A stretch of DNA of 64,000 nt, taken from contig NZ_BSEV01000011.1 in assembly GCF_027922005.1 (NCBI RefSeq), forward strand, positions 62,001-126,000. Direction: 5' to 3'. This stretch comes from Streptosporangium carneum (GTDB lineage: Bacteria > Actinomycetota > Actinomycetes > Streptosporangiales > Streptosporangiaceae). The notes under the pieces are model-generated. The model was not told the origin of the DNA. It was given only the letters and a program-made list of their open reading frames with translations, and did no database searches. Both the position numbers and the translations under genes were made by a program. Below, in pieces: positions 24,568 through 33,308 of the stretch (the stretch's first letter is position 1; the number at the start of each line of letters is the position of its first letter).

Positions 24568-25959
24568 ATGAGCGAAAGCCCGATCGGCCGCGCCGTCGTC
24601 CTCGGCGGGAGCGTCGCCGGCCTGCTCGCCGCGCGGGTCCTGGCGGAGTTCTGCGTGGACGTGCTGGTGGTCGACCGGGACGAGCTGACGGGAGTGGAGG
24701 GGCCGAGGCGCGGAGTGCCGCAGGGCCGCCACACCCACGGGGTGCTCGCGCGCGGGCAGCAGGTCATCGAGGAGCTGTTCCCGGGCTTCACCCGGGACCT
24801 GGCCGCGGCGGGTGTCCAGGCCGGTGACATCGGCGGCCAGATCCGCTGGTACTTCAACGGACGGCGGCTGCGACCGGCCAAGACCGGACTGATCGTGGTC
24901 GGCGGGGACCGTCCCGTGCTGGAGCACCACATCCGGTGCCGGGTCGCCGAGCTGCCCAACGTGACGTTCCTGGAGGGGCACGAGGTCGTCGCGCCGGTGA
25001 CCGCGCCCGACCTGGGCCGGGTCGTCGGCGCCCGGGTCCGCGAGCCGGACGGCGCCGAGCGGGTCCTGGTCGCCGATCTGGTGGTCGACGCCACCGGGCG
25101 CGGTTCCCGGACCCCGGCCTGGCTGGCCGGGCTCGGCTGGCCCGCGGTGCCCGAGGAGCGGGTGAGGATCGACCTGGCGTACACCACGTGTCGTTTCCGG
25201 TTGCGCTCCGACCCGTTCCACGGGGACGTCTCGATCAACCCGGTCGCGACCCCGGCCCATCCACGGGGGGCCTTTCTCACCAGCCTCGGCGGGGACCGGT
25301 GCGTCGTGTCGCTCACCGGGGTTCTCGGCGACCGCGCGCCGCGGGACCTGGCCGGCTTCCTCGCCTACGCCCGCACGCTCCCGGTGCCCGACGTCTTCGA
25401 CGCGATCCGGGACGCCCAGCCGTTGGAGGAGCCGGTGACCATGCGGTTCCCCGTCAGCGTCCGGCGACGCTACGAGCGCGTGCGCCGGTTGCCCGAGGGC
25501 CTCCTGGTCATGGGTGACGCGGCGTGCAGCTTCAACCCCGTCTACGGGCAGGGCATGACGGTGGCCGCGCTGCAGGCGCTGACCCTGCGTCGTCACCTGC
25601 GGCGGGGGGCGGTCCCGGTGACGCGGGAGTTCTTCGCCGACGCCGCCGCGGTCGTCGACGCGCCGTGGGAGATCGCGGCGGGCGGCGACCTGGCGTTCCC
25701 CGCCGTGCGGGGCCGCCGCACGATCAAGGTGCGGATGGGCAACGCGTTCCTGCCCCGGGTGCACGCGGCGGCGACCGGCGACAGCGCGGTCACGGAGGCG
25801 TTCATCCGGGTGGCGGGGCTGGTCGACCCGCCGCGGGCGCTGATGCGCCCCGGACTGATGAGCCGGGTGCTGCGCGCGCGTCCGGCGCGGGAGCGGGGCG
25901 CCCGGCAGGAGGACCGCGCCCCCAGCCCGGCGTTCCGGGCGTCGTCCCCGGATCAGTGA
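24568..25959 (+). CDS. FAD-dependent monooxygenase-like protein
   Basis: 463 residues. RAVVLGGSVAGLLAARVLAE binds ADP, DLVVDATGRGSRTP is the DG-type second motif, and VMGDAACSFNPVYGQGMTVA contains the GD motif contacting the flavin ribityl chain. These three identify a group A aromatic hydroxylase/halogenase-like fold, though the tryptophan pair of halogenases (WxWxIP) is absent. Probably a tailoring enzyme or polycyclic hydroxylase. GGCGAGGAGATGAGCAC supplies the ribosome binding site. Confidence 0.88.
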   Translation: MSESPIGRAVVLGGSVAGLLAARVLAEFCVDVLVVDRDELTGVEGPRRGVPQGRHTHGVLARGQQVIEELFPGFTRDLAAAGVQAGDIGGQIRWYFNGRRLRPAKTGLIVVGGDRPVLEHHIRCRVAELPNVTFLEGHEVVAPVTAPDLGRVVGARVREPDGAERVLVADLVVDATGRGSRTPAWLAGLGWPAVPEERVRIDLAYTTCRFRLRSDPFHGDVSINPVATPAHPRGAFLTSLGGDRCVVSLTGVLGDRAPRDLAGFLAYARTLPVPDVFDAIRDAQPLEEPVTMRFPVSVRRRYERVRRLPEGLLVMGDAACSFNPVYGQGMTVAALQALTLRRHLRRGAVPVTREFFADAAAVVDAPWEIAAGGDLAFPAVRGRRTIKVRMGNAFLPRVHAAATGDSAVTEAFIRVAGLVDPPRALMRPGLMSRVLRARPARERGARQEDRAPSPAFRASSPDQ

Positions 25960-25965
25960 GCCGGT

Positions 25966-25987
25966 CACCGCGCCCCCCGGCGCGGTG
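25966..25987 (+). terminator. Terminator hairpin after the FAD monooxygenase
   Basis: CACCGCGCC and GGCGCGGTG form a perfect 9-bp stem with a CCCC loop, starting seven bases after the stop codon and followed by TTC. Confidence 0.65.
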
Positions 25988-26278
25988 TTCCGCGGGCCCC
26001 GGTGCGGAGCCGCCTCGGGATCGTGGAGTCGCGTCCCGGTGAGCGGCCCGCGGCAGTTCGGGTCTTTACGTGTCCTCGGGCGGGTCCGGCTGGAAGACTA
26101 CGAGGCGTGAGTGAGATCACGAGGCACGAGTCGCTCCCGTTCTCCGGGTCGTCGCGAGCCGAGCAGTGGAACTATCCCGACTAGGTCGCGCGGTCGTTCG
26201 AGGGTCCGCGTGCGCGGTCGGCGCGGCGACCGCCTCGGCGGGAACGGTCCACAGCGCCGCGCCGGGCGTGTCCCCAGG
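25988..26278. other. Intergenic region without a supported gene
   Basis: Between the terminator and the NUDIX gene I see only short open frames with no convincing ribosome binding site or family resemblance. Confidence 0.5.
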
Positions 26279-26815
26279 TCAGAAAATGCAGCCGACGTGC
26301 GCGAGGGCCTGCTTCAGCAGGACGCCGTGGCCGCCGGACATCTCCTGCTGCACCATCGGCGAGGCGGCCTCCTGCGGGGTGAACCAGACGAGGTCGAGGG
26401 CGTCCTGCCGAGGGCGGCAGTCACCGGCCACCGGGACGACGTAGGCGAGGGACACCGCGTGCTGCCGGGGGTCGTGGTACGGAGTGACGCCCTGTGTCGG
26501 GAAGTACTCGGCGATGGTGAACGGCTGAGGAGAGGCGGGGACGCGGGGCAGCGCCGTGGGGCCGAGGTCCTTCTCCAGGTGGCGCATGAGCGCGTCACGG
26601 ACGCGTTCGTGGAGAAGCACACGACCTGAGACGAGGGCGCGGCTGACCGTTCCGTCCGACCCGATGCGCAGCAGCAGGCCGACATGCGTGACCACCCCCG
26701 TGTCGTCGACGCGCACCGGCACGGCGTCGACGTAGAGGATCGGCATCCGTGCGCGGGCCGCTTCCAGCTCGTCGGGAGTGAGCCAGCCGGGCGTGGTTTC
26801 GGTCATTTCGGTCAT
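26279..26815 (-). CDS. NUDIX-fold hydrolase-like protein (DUF4916 type)
   Basis: 178 residues from the ATG at 26813-26815. The sequence has the strand pattern of a NUDIX fold, with THVGLLLRIGSDG, SGRVLLHERVRDAL and DLVWFTPQEA, but the canonical GxxxxxExxxxxxxREUxEExGU box is degenerate, as in DUF4916 proteins. Function uncertain. No strong ribosome binding site is visible, and a GTG seven codons earlier is possible. Confidence 0.75.
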   Translation of the reverse strand: MTEMTETTPGWLTPDELEAARARMPILYVDAVPVRVDDTGVVTHVGLLLRIGSDGTVSRALVSGRVLLHERVRDALMRHLEKDLGPTALPRVPASPQPFTIAEYFPTQGVTPYHDPRQHAVSLAYVVPVAGDCRPRQDALDLVWFTPQEAASPMVQQEMSGGHGVLLKQALAHVGCIF

Positions 26816-26949
26816 TGATCGATCGTACTTCGTCACCGGCCGCCGGTCGCGGTGACTCGCGCGAGCCGTACCCGGGCGGACGACGGTGAGCTGCGAGGAG
26901 TCTGAGGGCTTTGTCCTCGATATAGGTGTTTGACCATAAGGTGACTCCG

Positions 26950-27045
26950 ATGAATGTGATCGGCGGATACGTGCTCAGACGCGAGCTGGGCCGGGGCGGC
27001 ATGGGCGTGGTGCACCTCGCCACCCCCCGAAACGCCAGGCGATGA
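26950..27045 (+). pseudogene. Serine/threonine protein kinase N-terminal remnant
   Basis: A 31-codon frame that opens with GGYVLRRELGRGGMGVVHLA, the glycine-rich ATP loop of PknB-type bacterial kinases, then ends at TGA after TPRNARR. No catalytic loop, DFG or further kinase sequence follows in any frame. Probably what is left of a deleted kinase gene. Confidence 0.7.
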
Positions 27046-27084
27046 CGCCCGTCCCACGCCCCCACGCCCGACATGACCCCGGCC

Positions 27085-27161
27085 CCCACGTCCACCGGGC
27101 CCCACGACCCCTTTGACTCCGTGACCCCCAGGTCCCACGTCCGCCGGGCCCCACGACCCCT
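27085..27161. repeat. 28-bp direct repeat, 2 copies, period 49
   Basis: CCCACGTCC(A/G)CCGGGCCCCACG plus ACCCCT occurs at 27085-27112 and 27134-27161 with one mismatch. The array lies between the kinase remnant and the response-regulator stop. Confidence 0.8.
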
Positions 27162-27200
27162 GCGACCGCCGGGACCCGTGGCGTGGGGCGGTGCGGGCGC

Positions 27201-27857
27201 TCAACGCCTGTCGACGAAACCCGTCCGGTAGGCCCAGACGACGGCCTGGGTCCGGTCGCGGACCTCCAACTTGCCCAGCAGATGCTTGATGTGGGTCTTC
27301 ACCGTCTCCAGGGACACGTGCATCGAGCGTGCGATCTCGGTGTTGGACATGCCGCCCGCGAGCGCGCGCAACACGTCGGCCTCGCGCTCGGTGAGCCGCG
27401 CCGCGAAGGCGGCCTCGGGACCGCCCGCGCCGCGCCGGGCGGCGAGCGCCTCCAGCAGCCTGCGGGTCACGGAGGGCGCGACGAGCGCGTCGCCGGCCGC
27501 GACGGTGCGGATGCCGGCGACCACCTCCTCCGGCGTGGCCCGTTTGAGGAGGAAGCCGTCGGCGCCCGCGGCGATGGCGTCGTCGACGACCTCGTCGAGG
27601 TCGAACGTGGTGAGCACGAGCACCCGGGGCCGGGGCGAACCCCATGACGTGATCTCGCGGGTGGCGCTGACGCCGTCGTAGCCCGGCATCCTGACGTCCA
27701 TCACGACGACGTCCGGCGTGCTCACCCTGACCCCGTGCAGCGCCTCGAGGCCGTTCGCCGCCTCGCCGACGACGCTGATGTCCCGCTCGGCCTCAAGGAG
27801 GGCCCGCAGACCGCCTCTGACCAGCGCGTCGTCGTCGGCGAGGAAAACCCTGATCAT
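27201..27857 (-). CDS. NarL/LuxR-type response regulator
   Basis: 218 residues. Receiver domain 1-120 with the acidic pocket LADDDA, phospho-acceptor Asp54 in VVMDVRMPG, Thr in VLVLTTFD and Lys in FLLKRATPEE; C-terminal LuxR helix-turn-helix with LTEREADVLRALAGGMSNTE and HVSLETVKTHIKHLLGKL. It acts as a DNA-binding output of the histidine kinase encoded immediately upstream, whose stop it overlaps (ATGA). Confidence 0.95.
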   Translation of the reverse strand: MIRVFLADDDALVRGGLRALLEAERDISVVGEAANGLEALHGVRVSTPDVVVMDVRMPGYDGVSATREITSWGSPRPRVLVLTTFDLDEVVDDAIAAGADGFLLKRATPEEVVAGIRTVAAGDALVAPSVTRRLLEALAARRGAGGPEAAFAARLTEREADVLRALAGGMSNTEIARSMHVSLETVKTHIKHLLGKLEVRDRTQAVVWAYRTGFVDRR

Positions 27858-29218
27858 GACCGCGCCGCTCCCGCCCGCCCCGGCAGGGTCGCCCGGACGC
27901 TGAAACCGCCCGCCACGGGGCCCGCCTCGAGGTCTCCGCCCTCGATCCGGGCCCGCTCCCTCATGTTGACCAGGCCGCGCCCCGGCGTCGGCGTGAGGAA
28001 ACCGTGTCCCTCGTTGGTCACCTCAAGGCGCACCTCGCCTCCGACCTGTTCGAGGTCGACCCGGATGCGGCCACTCGTCGTGTGGCGCAGCGCGTTGGTC
28101 ACCGCCTCCTGGAGGATCCGGTACAGCGCCCGCGCCCCGCTCGGCGCGAGGTCCACCTCGCGGGCGTTCAGCTCCAGCTCACGCCCGGTGGCGCGCACAC
28201 GCCCCGCCAGCTCGGCGAGGTCAGCCGTGGTGGGCTCGGGGGGCACGCGCTCCGCGCCGTCCACGGCGGGGTTGAGGACGCGGAGCAGGCGGTCCAGCTC
28301 GTCGAGGGCGCCCCGGCCGAGCGTCTCGATGTGCCGCAGCGCCTCGTGGCCGAAGGCCGGGTTCTCCTCGAAGACCCGCCTGCCGACCCCGGCCTGCATG
28401 ACCATCACGTTGACCGCGTGGCCCAGCGCGTCGTGCAGCTCGCGGGCCAGCCGGGCCCGCTCCTCGGCCAGGACGCGCTCGGCGAGCATGGTCCGCTCAC
28501 GCGCCTCGCCCAGGAGGCGGGCCTCGGCCGCCGCGGCGTACGCGCGCCTGCTCAGGGCCGCGTCGCCCCCGATCGTCGCGATCAGGAAGCACATCGTGAC
28601 CCCCGACAGCTCGAACGATCCCACGGGGCCGCGGTCCAGCATGACGTACCCGCCGACGGCCAGCGCGGCGACGAGCGCCCCCGCCAGCCGCCGCGACCGG
28701 CCGCGGTGCAGCGAGAAGAGCGTGAAGAGCGCGATCCACGAGGGCCACTGCGCGACGGTGATCGCGTATCCGGCCGCCGTGTTGACGACCAGGAGCGCGG
28801 ACGCGGCGGTGAGCGCCAGGAGCGGGAGGACCTGCCGCCAGATCAGGAACAGCGCGGGGGCCGCGGCCAGCGCGAGGCCGAGGAGGTCGGTCTCCCGGTA
28901 GGGCGGCCCCGCGGTGGCCAGCAGGCTCGCCAGCACGGACCCGACCGCCAGTCCGCCGGCCAGCCAGAGGTCGACGCGAGCCGGGCGGGAACGGCGGGGC
29001 GTGTCGTCCTCGCCCGGCAGAAACCCGCGGACCTCGCCCGGTTCACCGGACCCGCCGGTCTCGCCCGGCCGGCGGGGCAGGCGGACCTCGCCCGGTTTAC
29101 CGGAGCCGCCGATCTTGTCCGGCCGGCGGGGCAGGCGGACCTCGCCCGGGTCACGGGACTCGCCGGTCTCGCCCGGCGGAGGGGGGACGTCGGCCTCGCC
29201 TGGCCGGGGGATGCGCAT
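27854..29218 (-). CDS. Sensor histidine kinase (HisKA_3 class), repeat-bearing N-terminus
   Basis: 454 residues. Residues 1-75 are a cytoplasmic low-complexity region made of an 18-residue repeat with PGEVRLPRRP. About five to six membrane helices follow (85-230). The dimerisation/phospho-acceptor motif ERARLARELHDALGHAVNV contains the His, and the HATPase_c region includes ITNALRHTTSG-like N box VTNALRHTT and G box LTPTPGRGLVNMRERA. With few periplasmic residues it probably senses membrane state. Partner of the downstream response regulator. Confidence 0.93.
   Translation of the reverse strand: MRIPRPGEADVPPPPGETGESRDPGEVRLPRRPDKIGGSGKPGEVRLPRRPGETGGSGEPGEVRGFLPGEDDTPRRSRPARVDLWLAGGLAVGSVLASLLATAGPPYRETDLLGLALAAAPALFLIWRQVLPLLALTAASALLVVNTAAGYAITVAQWPSWIALFTLFSLHRGRSRRLAGALVAALAVGGYVMLDRGPVGSFELSGVTMCFLIATIGGDAALSRRAYAAAAEARLLGEARERTMLAERVLAEERARLARELHDALGHAVNVMVMQAGVGRRVFEENPAFGHEALRHIETLGRGALDELDRLLRVLNPAVDGAERVPPEPTTADLAELAGRVRATGRELELNAREVDLAPSGARALYRILQEAVTNALRHTTSGRIRVDLEQVGGEVRLEVTNEGHGFLTPTPGRGLVNMRERARIEGGDLEAGPVAGGFSVRATLPGRAGAARS
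29027..29180. repeat. 54-bp tandem repeat, about 2.9 units, in the histidine kinase gene
   Basis: Units start at 29027, 29081 and 29135 with GCGGACCTCGCCCGG. The unit is 18 codons, so copy-number change keeps the reading frame. Confidence 0.92.
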
Positions 29219-29281
29219 GCCTCATCCTGCACCTGGCCCGGGCCGGACCGTCAACACCCGGACGCGCGTTCTCCCAGGTCC

Positions 29282-29301
29282 TCCCTCAGATGAGGGAGGC
29301 G
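29282..29301. promoter_or_regulatory. Palindromic operator candidate between kinase and DUF2306 genes
   Basis: CCTCCCTCA and TGAGGGAGG are perfect 9-base arms with a two-base centre, in the 168-bp divergent region. NarL-type regulators bind such inverted repeats, so this may be the target of the local response regulator. Confidence 0.5.
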
Positions 29302-29386
29302 CTCTCCCTTGGACGAGGGGCGACCGCCGCGCCTTCGCGAACCTAGTTTGTGAGACGGACGATCAACGGTGACGGAGGGCGGGCTC

Positions 29387-30094
29387 ATGACGGTGGTCGA
29401 AGAACGGGCACGGCGCGGTTCCACGCGCCGTCGCGCCGTCGGATGGTGGTGGTTCGTGTTGACCGCGGTCGCGATCGCGGTGATCGCCCCTCTGCCGTAC
29501 CTCACCGACTCGTTGCGGACCCTCGCCGACGGGAACGACGAGTTCGCGGCGAACTACGCGGCGCAGGCCCCGTGGATGCACGCGGTCTTCTACGCCCACA
29601 TCGTCTTCGCCGCCGTCGCGCTGGTGCTGTCACCGGTGCAGTTCGCGGCGCGGCTGCGCGCGCGGGCTCCGCGGCTTCACCGGATCTGCGGGCGCGTCGC
29701 GATGGGCTGCATCGGGCTCGGCGGGGTCGCCGGGCTGCTGCTGGCCCCGGTGAACCTGGCGGGCCCGGTGGGGACCGCCGGATTCGGGGCGCTCGCCGTG
29801 CTGTGGCTCGCCTTCGCCGTCGCGGCCTACCGGGCGATCAGGCGGGGGGACGTCGCGGCGCACCGCCGCTGGGCCGTCAGGACCTTCGCGATGACCTACG
29901 CCGGGGTGATGCTCAGGGTGTGGCTCCCCGTCCTCACCCCGCTCCTGACCGCGCTCGGCGGCGTCGACCCGGATGTCGCCTTCACCCGCGCCTACCTGAT
30001 CGTCCCGTTCCTGTGCTGGGTCCCCAACCTCCTGGTCGCGGAGGTCGTGCTGCGGACCGGCGGCGGAGGGCACGCCGCGACCCGGACGGCCTGA
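29387..30094 (+). CDS. DUF2306 family polytopic membrane protein (paralogue)
   Basis: 235 residues, about seven predicted membrane helices. RAPRLHRICGRVAMGCIG and RRGDVAAHRRWAVRTFAMTY match the conserved His-containing blocks of the DUF2306 protein at 23643-24380. ATG at 29387 with GGAGGGCGGG upstream; a GTG at 29369 is an alternative. Divergent from the two-component system and probably its target. Confidence 0.85.
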   Translation: MTVVEERARRGSTRRRAVGWWWFVLTAVAIAVIAPLPYLTDSLRTLADGNDEFAANYAAQAPWMHAVFYAHIVFAAVALVLSPVQFAARLRARAPRLHRICGRVAMGCIGLGGVAGLLLAPVNLAGPVGTAGFGALAVLWLAFAVAAYRAIRRGDVAAHRRWAVRTFAMTYAGVMLRVWLPVLTPLLTALGGVDPDVAFTRAYLIVPFLCWVPNLLVAEVVLRTGGGGHAATRTA

Positions 30095-30130
30095 CCCCGG
30101 CGGGAGCGCGAGGGACACCGGCCCAGAGGG

Positions 30131-30586
30131 TCAGCAGACCCCCACCGCGTCGGCGCGGTCGTTGGCCCAGGCCTCCAGGTTGGCCCACTTTCCCGCCGTC
30201 AACCGGCTCAGCGTGACCCGCCGGCCGTTCACGTGGTCGTACAGGCACATCGTGCGCTTCAGCCAGTCCGCGTTGTTCCAGGCCGTGATCTTGTCCTGGC
30301 AGCCGGCGGGCAGGTTGTACCAGGTCGAGTTCCCCATCTGCTGCTCGAAGCAGGGGAAGTGGTCGTAGACGGGACCGTTGGCGTGCTCCCAGCCGCAGAC
30401 GAAGTTGTAGGCGCACAACCGCAGGGCCGCCTTCGACTCGGCCGCGGCTCCCTGCGATCCGGCGGACTGCGCGGCCGTACGGGAGACCGCCTGGGGAGCG
30501 GCGGCGCCGGCGACGGCTCCCAGCGGCGCCAGGACCGCGGAGGCCGTGATGACAGCGGTGGCGACGGCCCGGGTTACAGGCTTCAT
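30131..30586 (-). CDS. Secreted peptidase-inhibitor I36-like protein
   Basis: 151 residues. A Sec signal peptide (about 1-30, ending AVAGAAA) precedes a mature part with a Cys pattern including CAYNFVCGWEH, CFEQQMGN, MCLYDH and a terminal ANDRADAVGVC, which matches the layout of peptidase inhibitor family I36 (streptomycete metalloproteinase inhibitor-like). Whether it inhibits a protease is untested. An in-frame ATG at 30622 lacks support because it precedes the signal peptide. Confidence 0.75.
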   Translation of the reverse strand: MKPVTRAVATAVITASAVLAPLGAVAGAAAPQAVSRTAAQSAGSQGAAAESKAALRLCAYNFVCGWEHANGPVYDHFPCFEQQMGNSTWYNLPAGCQDKITAWNNADWLKRTMCLYDHVNGRRVTLSRLTAGKWANLEAWANDRADAVGVC

Positions 30587-30808
30587 GGCGTGTCCGTTTC
30601 CAGAGAGAACGTGTTTCCGCATGCCGGGCGTGACGCGGCGTCCGGCGGCCCGATCGGCCGTCCGGCGGCCCGTCGATCCCGGCGCATGCCGTTGATCGAG
30701 GTCGATTACAGCAGTCGCCTGTTTCGGACGGCCCCCACCGCGTCTTCACGGTCTTCACCGGGCCTTCACGCGGCCTTCACATCCCCGGGGCGGCCCCCTC
30801 GCGGCGCG

Positions 30809-31447
30809 TCACCGGTACACGGCGACGGCGGCCTCGCTGATCAGCGTGTCGACGGTGCCGACGACGTCCTGGACGACCCGGGAGCTCTCCTCGGCGATGC
30901 CGCGCAGGCGGCCGATGAGCTGGTTCGAAGGCTGGCCGAGGTAGAGCGCCGCGTCCACCTGCAGCACTCCGACCAGGCCGCACAGCGCGGCGCACCGCGC
31001 GTCCGGCTCCTCCCTGCCCTCGACGGCGGCGCGCACTCCGGAACACGCCCGCACGACCGACGCGATGTCGGCGAGCTCGTGGCGGGTCTGCGACAGCACG
31101 CCCAGGCGGCGTCTGGTCACCCGGTTGAGGACGCCCGCGGAGACCAGGCTCTCCCGGGTGCGGTCGTAGACGTCCTCGGCCACCTTCTTCGTCCAGAAGG
31201 CGATGTCCCGGGCGGTGCGGTCCCGCAGGATCAGAGGGATGAGGCTGTCCGCGACCGCGTCGCCGACGGAGGTGCTGTCACGCACGGAGACCCCGCCCTC
31301 GGTGGCGGCGAGGCGGTCGCCCAGGGCCAGTTCGAGCAGCACCGCTCCGGCCAGCCCGAGGGCCATCGAGGACTGGTGGACCAGGGGCTTGCCGGAGTTG
31401 TCGTGGGCGATGAGGTACAGCTCGTGGTGGAGCGGCGGCCGGTTCAT
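30809..31447 (-). CDS. GPP34 (GOLPH3-like) family phosphoprotein
   Basis: 212 residues. ELYLIAHDNSGKPLVHQSSM and GLAGAVLLELALGDRLA are typical of bacterial GOLPH3/Vps74 relatives, all-helical membrane-associated proteins that in eukaryotes bind phosphoinositides. In actinomycetes the family is expanded and its role unknown. Confidence 0.88.
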   Translation of the reverse strand: MNRPPLHHELYLIAHDNSGKPLVHQSSMALGLAGAVLLELALGDRLAATEGGVSVRDSTSVGDAVADSLIPLILRDRTARDIAFWTKKVAEDVYDRTRESLVSAGVLNRVTRRRLGVLSQTRHELADIASVVRACSGVRAAVEGREEPDARCAALCGLVGVLQVDAALYLGQPSNQLIGRLRGIAEESSRVVQDVVGTVDTLISEAAVAVYR

Positions 31448-31574
31448 GGCTGCGGAGGTGTCCTTTGCTGCACGCGTCCCGATCTGGCGGAGGGCGGGGG
31501 AGCGCCCCCGTCGGTGATGGGGCAGGACCCGCGCGGCGGCGCGGACAGGTCCCACCGGCCGCCCGCGGCGTGGC

Positions 31575-32960
31575 TCACGCCGACTTCTCGGGAACGGCGA
31601 AGCTCCGCAGAGTCGGCCTGCGGCCCGCGACGTACAGGCCGAGCAGGACCAGCGCGCCGACGCCGAGCCAGACCAGGCCGACCTGCTGCGCCAGGATGTT
31701 GGCGTTGATCACGACGAAGACGAGGATCGCCATCCCGATCAGCGGCATGACCAGGTGCGACCAGAGGTTGGGCGACCGGCCGCGGACCACGTAGTGCACG
31801 ATGACGGACACGTGCAGGACGATGAAGGCGACGAGCGCGCCCATGTTGATCAGGCTGCTGAGCAGGTCGACGCCGTCCTCGCGGGTGGACATCCACAGCC
31901 CGAGCACGATGGACAGCGTGGCGACGAGCAGGGTGGCGTTGGCCGGCACGGAGTTCTTGACCGACACCTTGGCGAGGAAGGACGGCAGCTGCCGGTCGCG
32001 CGCCATCGCGTAGAGCAGGCGGGACACGGCGACCTGGGCGACCAGGGTGTTGGCCAGCCCCCAGGAGATCGCGGTCGCGGCCGACGTGACGTGCGCGAGC
32101 CACTCGCCGCCCGCGACGGTGGCGGCGTCGTAGAACGCGGTGCCCGTATCGCGGACCAGCAGGCCGCCGGGGTCGGGCACCAGCAGGGCGGCGACCCAGA
32201 CCTGGGCGACGAACAGCACGCCGGCCAGGATCAGGGCGAGACGCATGGCCCTGCCCACCTGGGCCGAGCCGCCGGTGGACTCCTCGACCAGCATGCTGAT
32301 CCCGTCGAACCCGAGGAAGGACAGGACCGCGACGGAGACCGCGCCGAACACCAGCGGCCAGGAGAAGGTGTCCGGGTTGAACAGCGGCGCGAGGCTGAAC
32401 TCCCGGCCCCTGCCCTGGAGAAGGGCCCAGACGCCCACCACGAGGAACAGGGCCAGGACGGCCAGTTCGGCGATGATCAGCACCTTGGTGAGCTTGACCG
32501 TCATCCGGATGCCCCGGAGGTTGATCACCGTGTTGACGGCCACGAAGATGATCAGCCACGCCCACACCGGCACCTGCGGCACGGTGGTGTTGATGGCGAT
32601 CGACGCGACCAGGTACAGCAGGCAGGGGGCGAGGAGGTAGTCGAGCAGGATCGCCCACCCGGTCAGGAAGCCGACCGGCGGGGCGATGCCGCGTCCCGCG
32701 TAGTTGTAGACCGAGCCGGACAGGGGGAACGCCTTGACCATCTGCGCGTAGGAGGCCGCGGTGAACAGCAGCGCGATCATTCCGATGAGGTAGGTCAGGA
32801 CCGGCATGCCGCCCGAGCGGGAGTAGACCAGGCCGAAGATTGCGAACGGGGCGATCGGCACCATGAAGATCAGGCCGTAGAACACCAGGTCGGTCAGCCC
32901 GACTCCGCGACGTAGTTCCTGGCGGTAGCCGAACTGCTCGACGCTCTCCTGCGGCTGCAT
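31575..32960 (-). CDS. APC-superfamily amino-acid permease
   Basis: 461 residues with 12 predicted membrane helices. YGLIFMVPIAPFAIFGLVYSRSGG near the N-terminus and AFPLSGSVYNYAGRG at helix 3 are APC-family signatures; ISMLVEESTGG follows helix 6. Likely imports an amino acid or amine with H+ or Na+. ATG at 32958-32960 has GGGAGG upstream. The substrate is undetermined. Confidence 0.9.
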   Translation of the reverse strand: MQPQESVEQFGYRQELRRGVGLTDLVFYGLIFMVPIAPFAIFGLVYSRSGGMPVLTYLIGMIALLFTAASYAQMVKAFPLSGSVYNYAGRGIAPPVGFLTGWAILLDYLLAPCLLYLVASIAINTTVPQVPVWAWLIIFVAVNTVINLRGIRMTVKLTKVLIIAELAVLALFLVVGVWALLQGRGREFSLAPLFNPDTFSWPLVFGAVSVAVLSFLGFDGISMLVEESTGGSAQVGRAMRLALILAGVLFVAQVWVAALLVPDPGGLLVRDTGTAFYDAATVAGGEWLAHVTSAATAISWGLANTLVAQVAVSRLLYAMARDRQLPSFLAKVSVKNSVPANATLLVATLSIVLGLWMSTREDGVDLLSSLINMGALVAFIVLHVSVIVHYVVRGRSPNLWSHLVMPLIGMAILVFVVINANILAQQVGLVWLGVGALVLLGLYVAGRRPTLRSFAVPEKSA

Positions 32961-33214
32961 GACAGCCTCCCCATGTCGTCCATCACGTGCTGTTACACCC
33001 ACCAGTTCCGACGGGAACACGGACAGTGGCGAAGTGCGTCTGGTGATCCTTGCGTAGCGCACGGCGTGCCGCAAGCGGGCAGCGTATGTCCGTGTATGTC
33101 CGTCCGGAGGGGTGATGCGCGCGTGCCGGCCGATCACGCTACGCGAACGGCATGGACGGTTGACGGGCGGTGACGCCTCGCCTCACCTCGACGGCGTCGG
33201 CCGAACGGACGCCT
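32961..33214. other. Intergenic region upstream of the permease
   Basis: Contains the permease promoter side and, at its distal end, the terminator of the amidotransferase gene. No supported gene seen. Confidence 0.5.
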
Positions 33215-33238
33215 CCGTCGGCGTTCGGACGCCGACGG
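33215..33238 (-). terminator. Terminator hairpin downstream of the class II amidotransferase
   Basis: CCGTCGGCGT and ACGCCGACGG form a perfect 10-bp stem with a TCGG loop, 59 bases after the stop. Confidence 0.6.
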
Positions 33239-33242
33239 TCCC

Positions 33243-33308
33243 GTGCCTTCGGGCCGCGCCTGCTCGGGCGGGTCCGTGCCTTCGGGCCGTGTCTGTTCAG
33301 GCGGGCCC
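33243..33308. repeat. 33-bp tandem duplication spanning the amidotransferase stop codon
   Basis: Units at 33243-33275 and 33276-33308 differ at several positions. The unit overlapping the gene carries the TGA stop; the second, downstream unit has CGA at the same place. Confidence 0.88.

Noticed and set aside
26002..26184. 60-codon plus-strand frame after the FAD monooxygenase
   Set aside because: No ribosome binding site, no family resemblance, and codon pattern is not coding-like.
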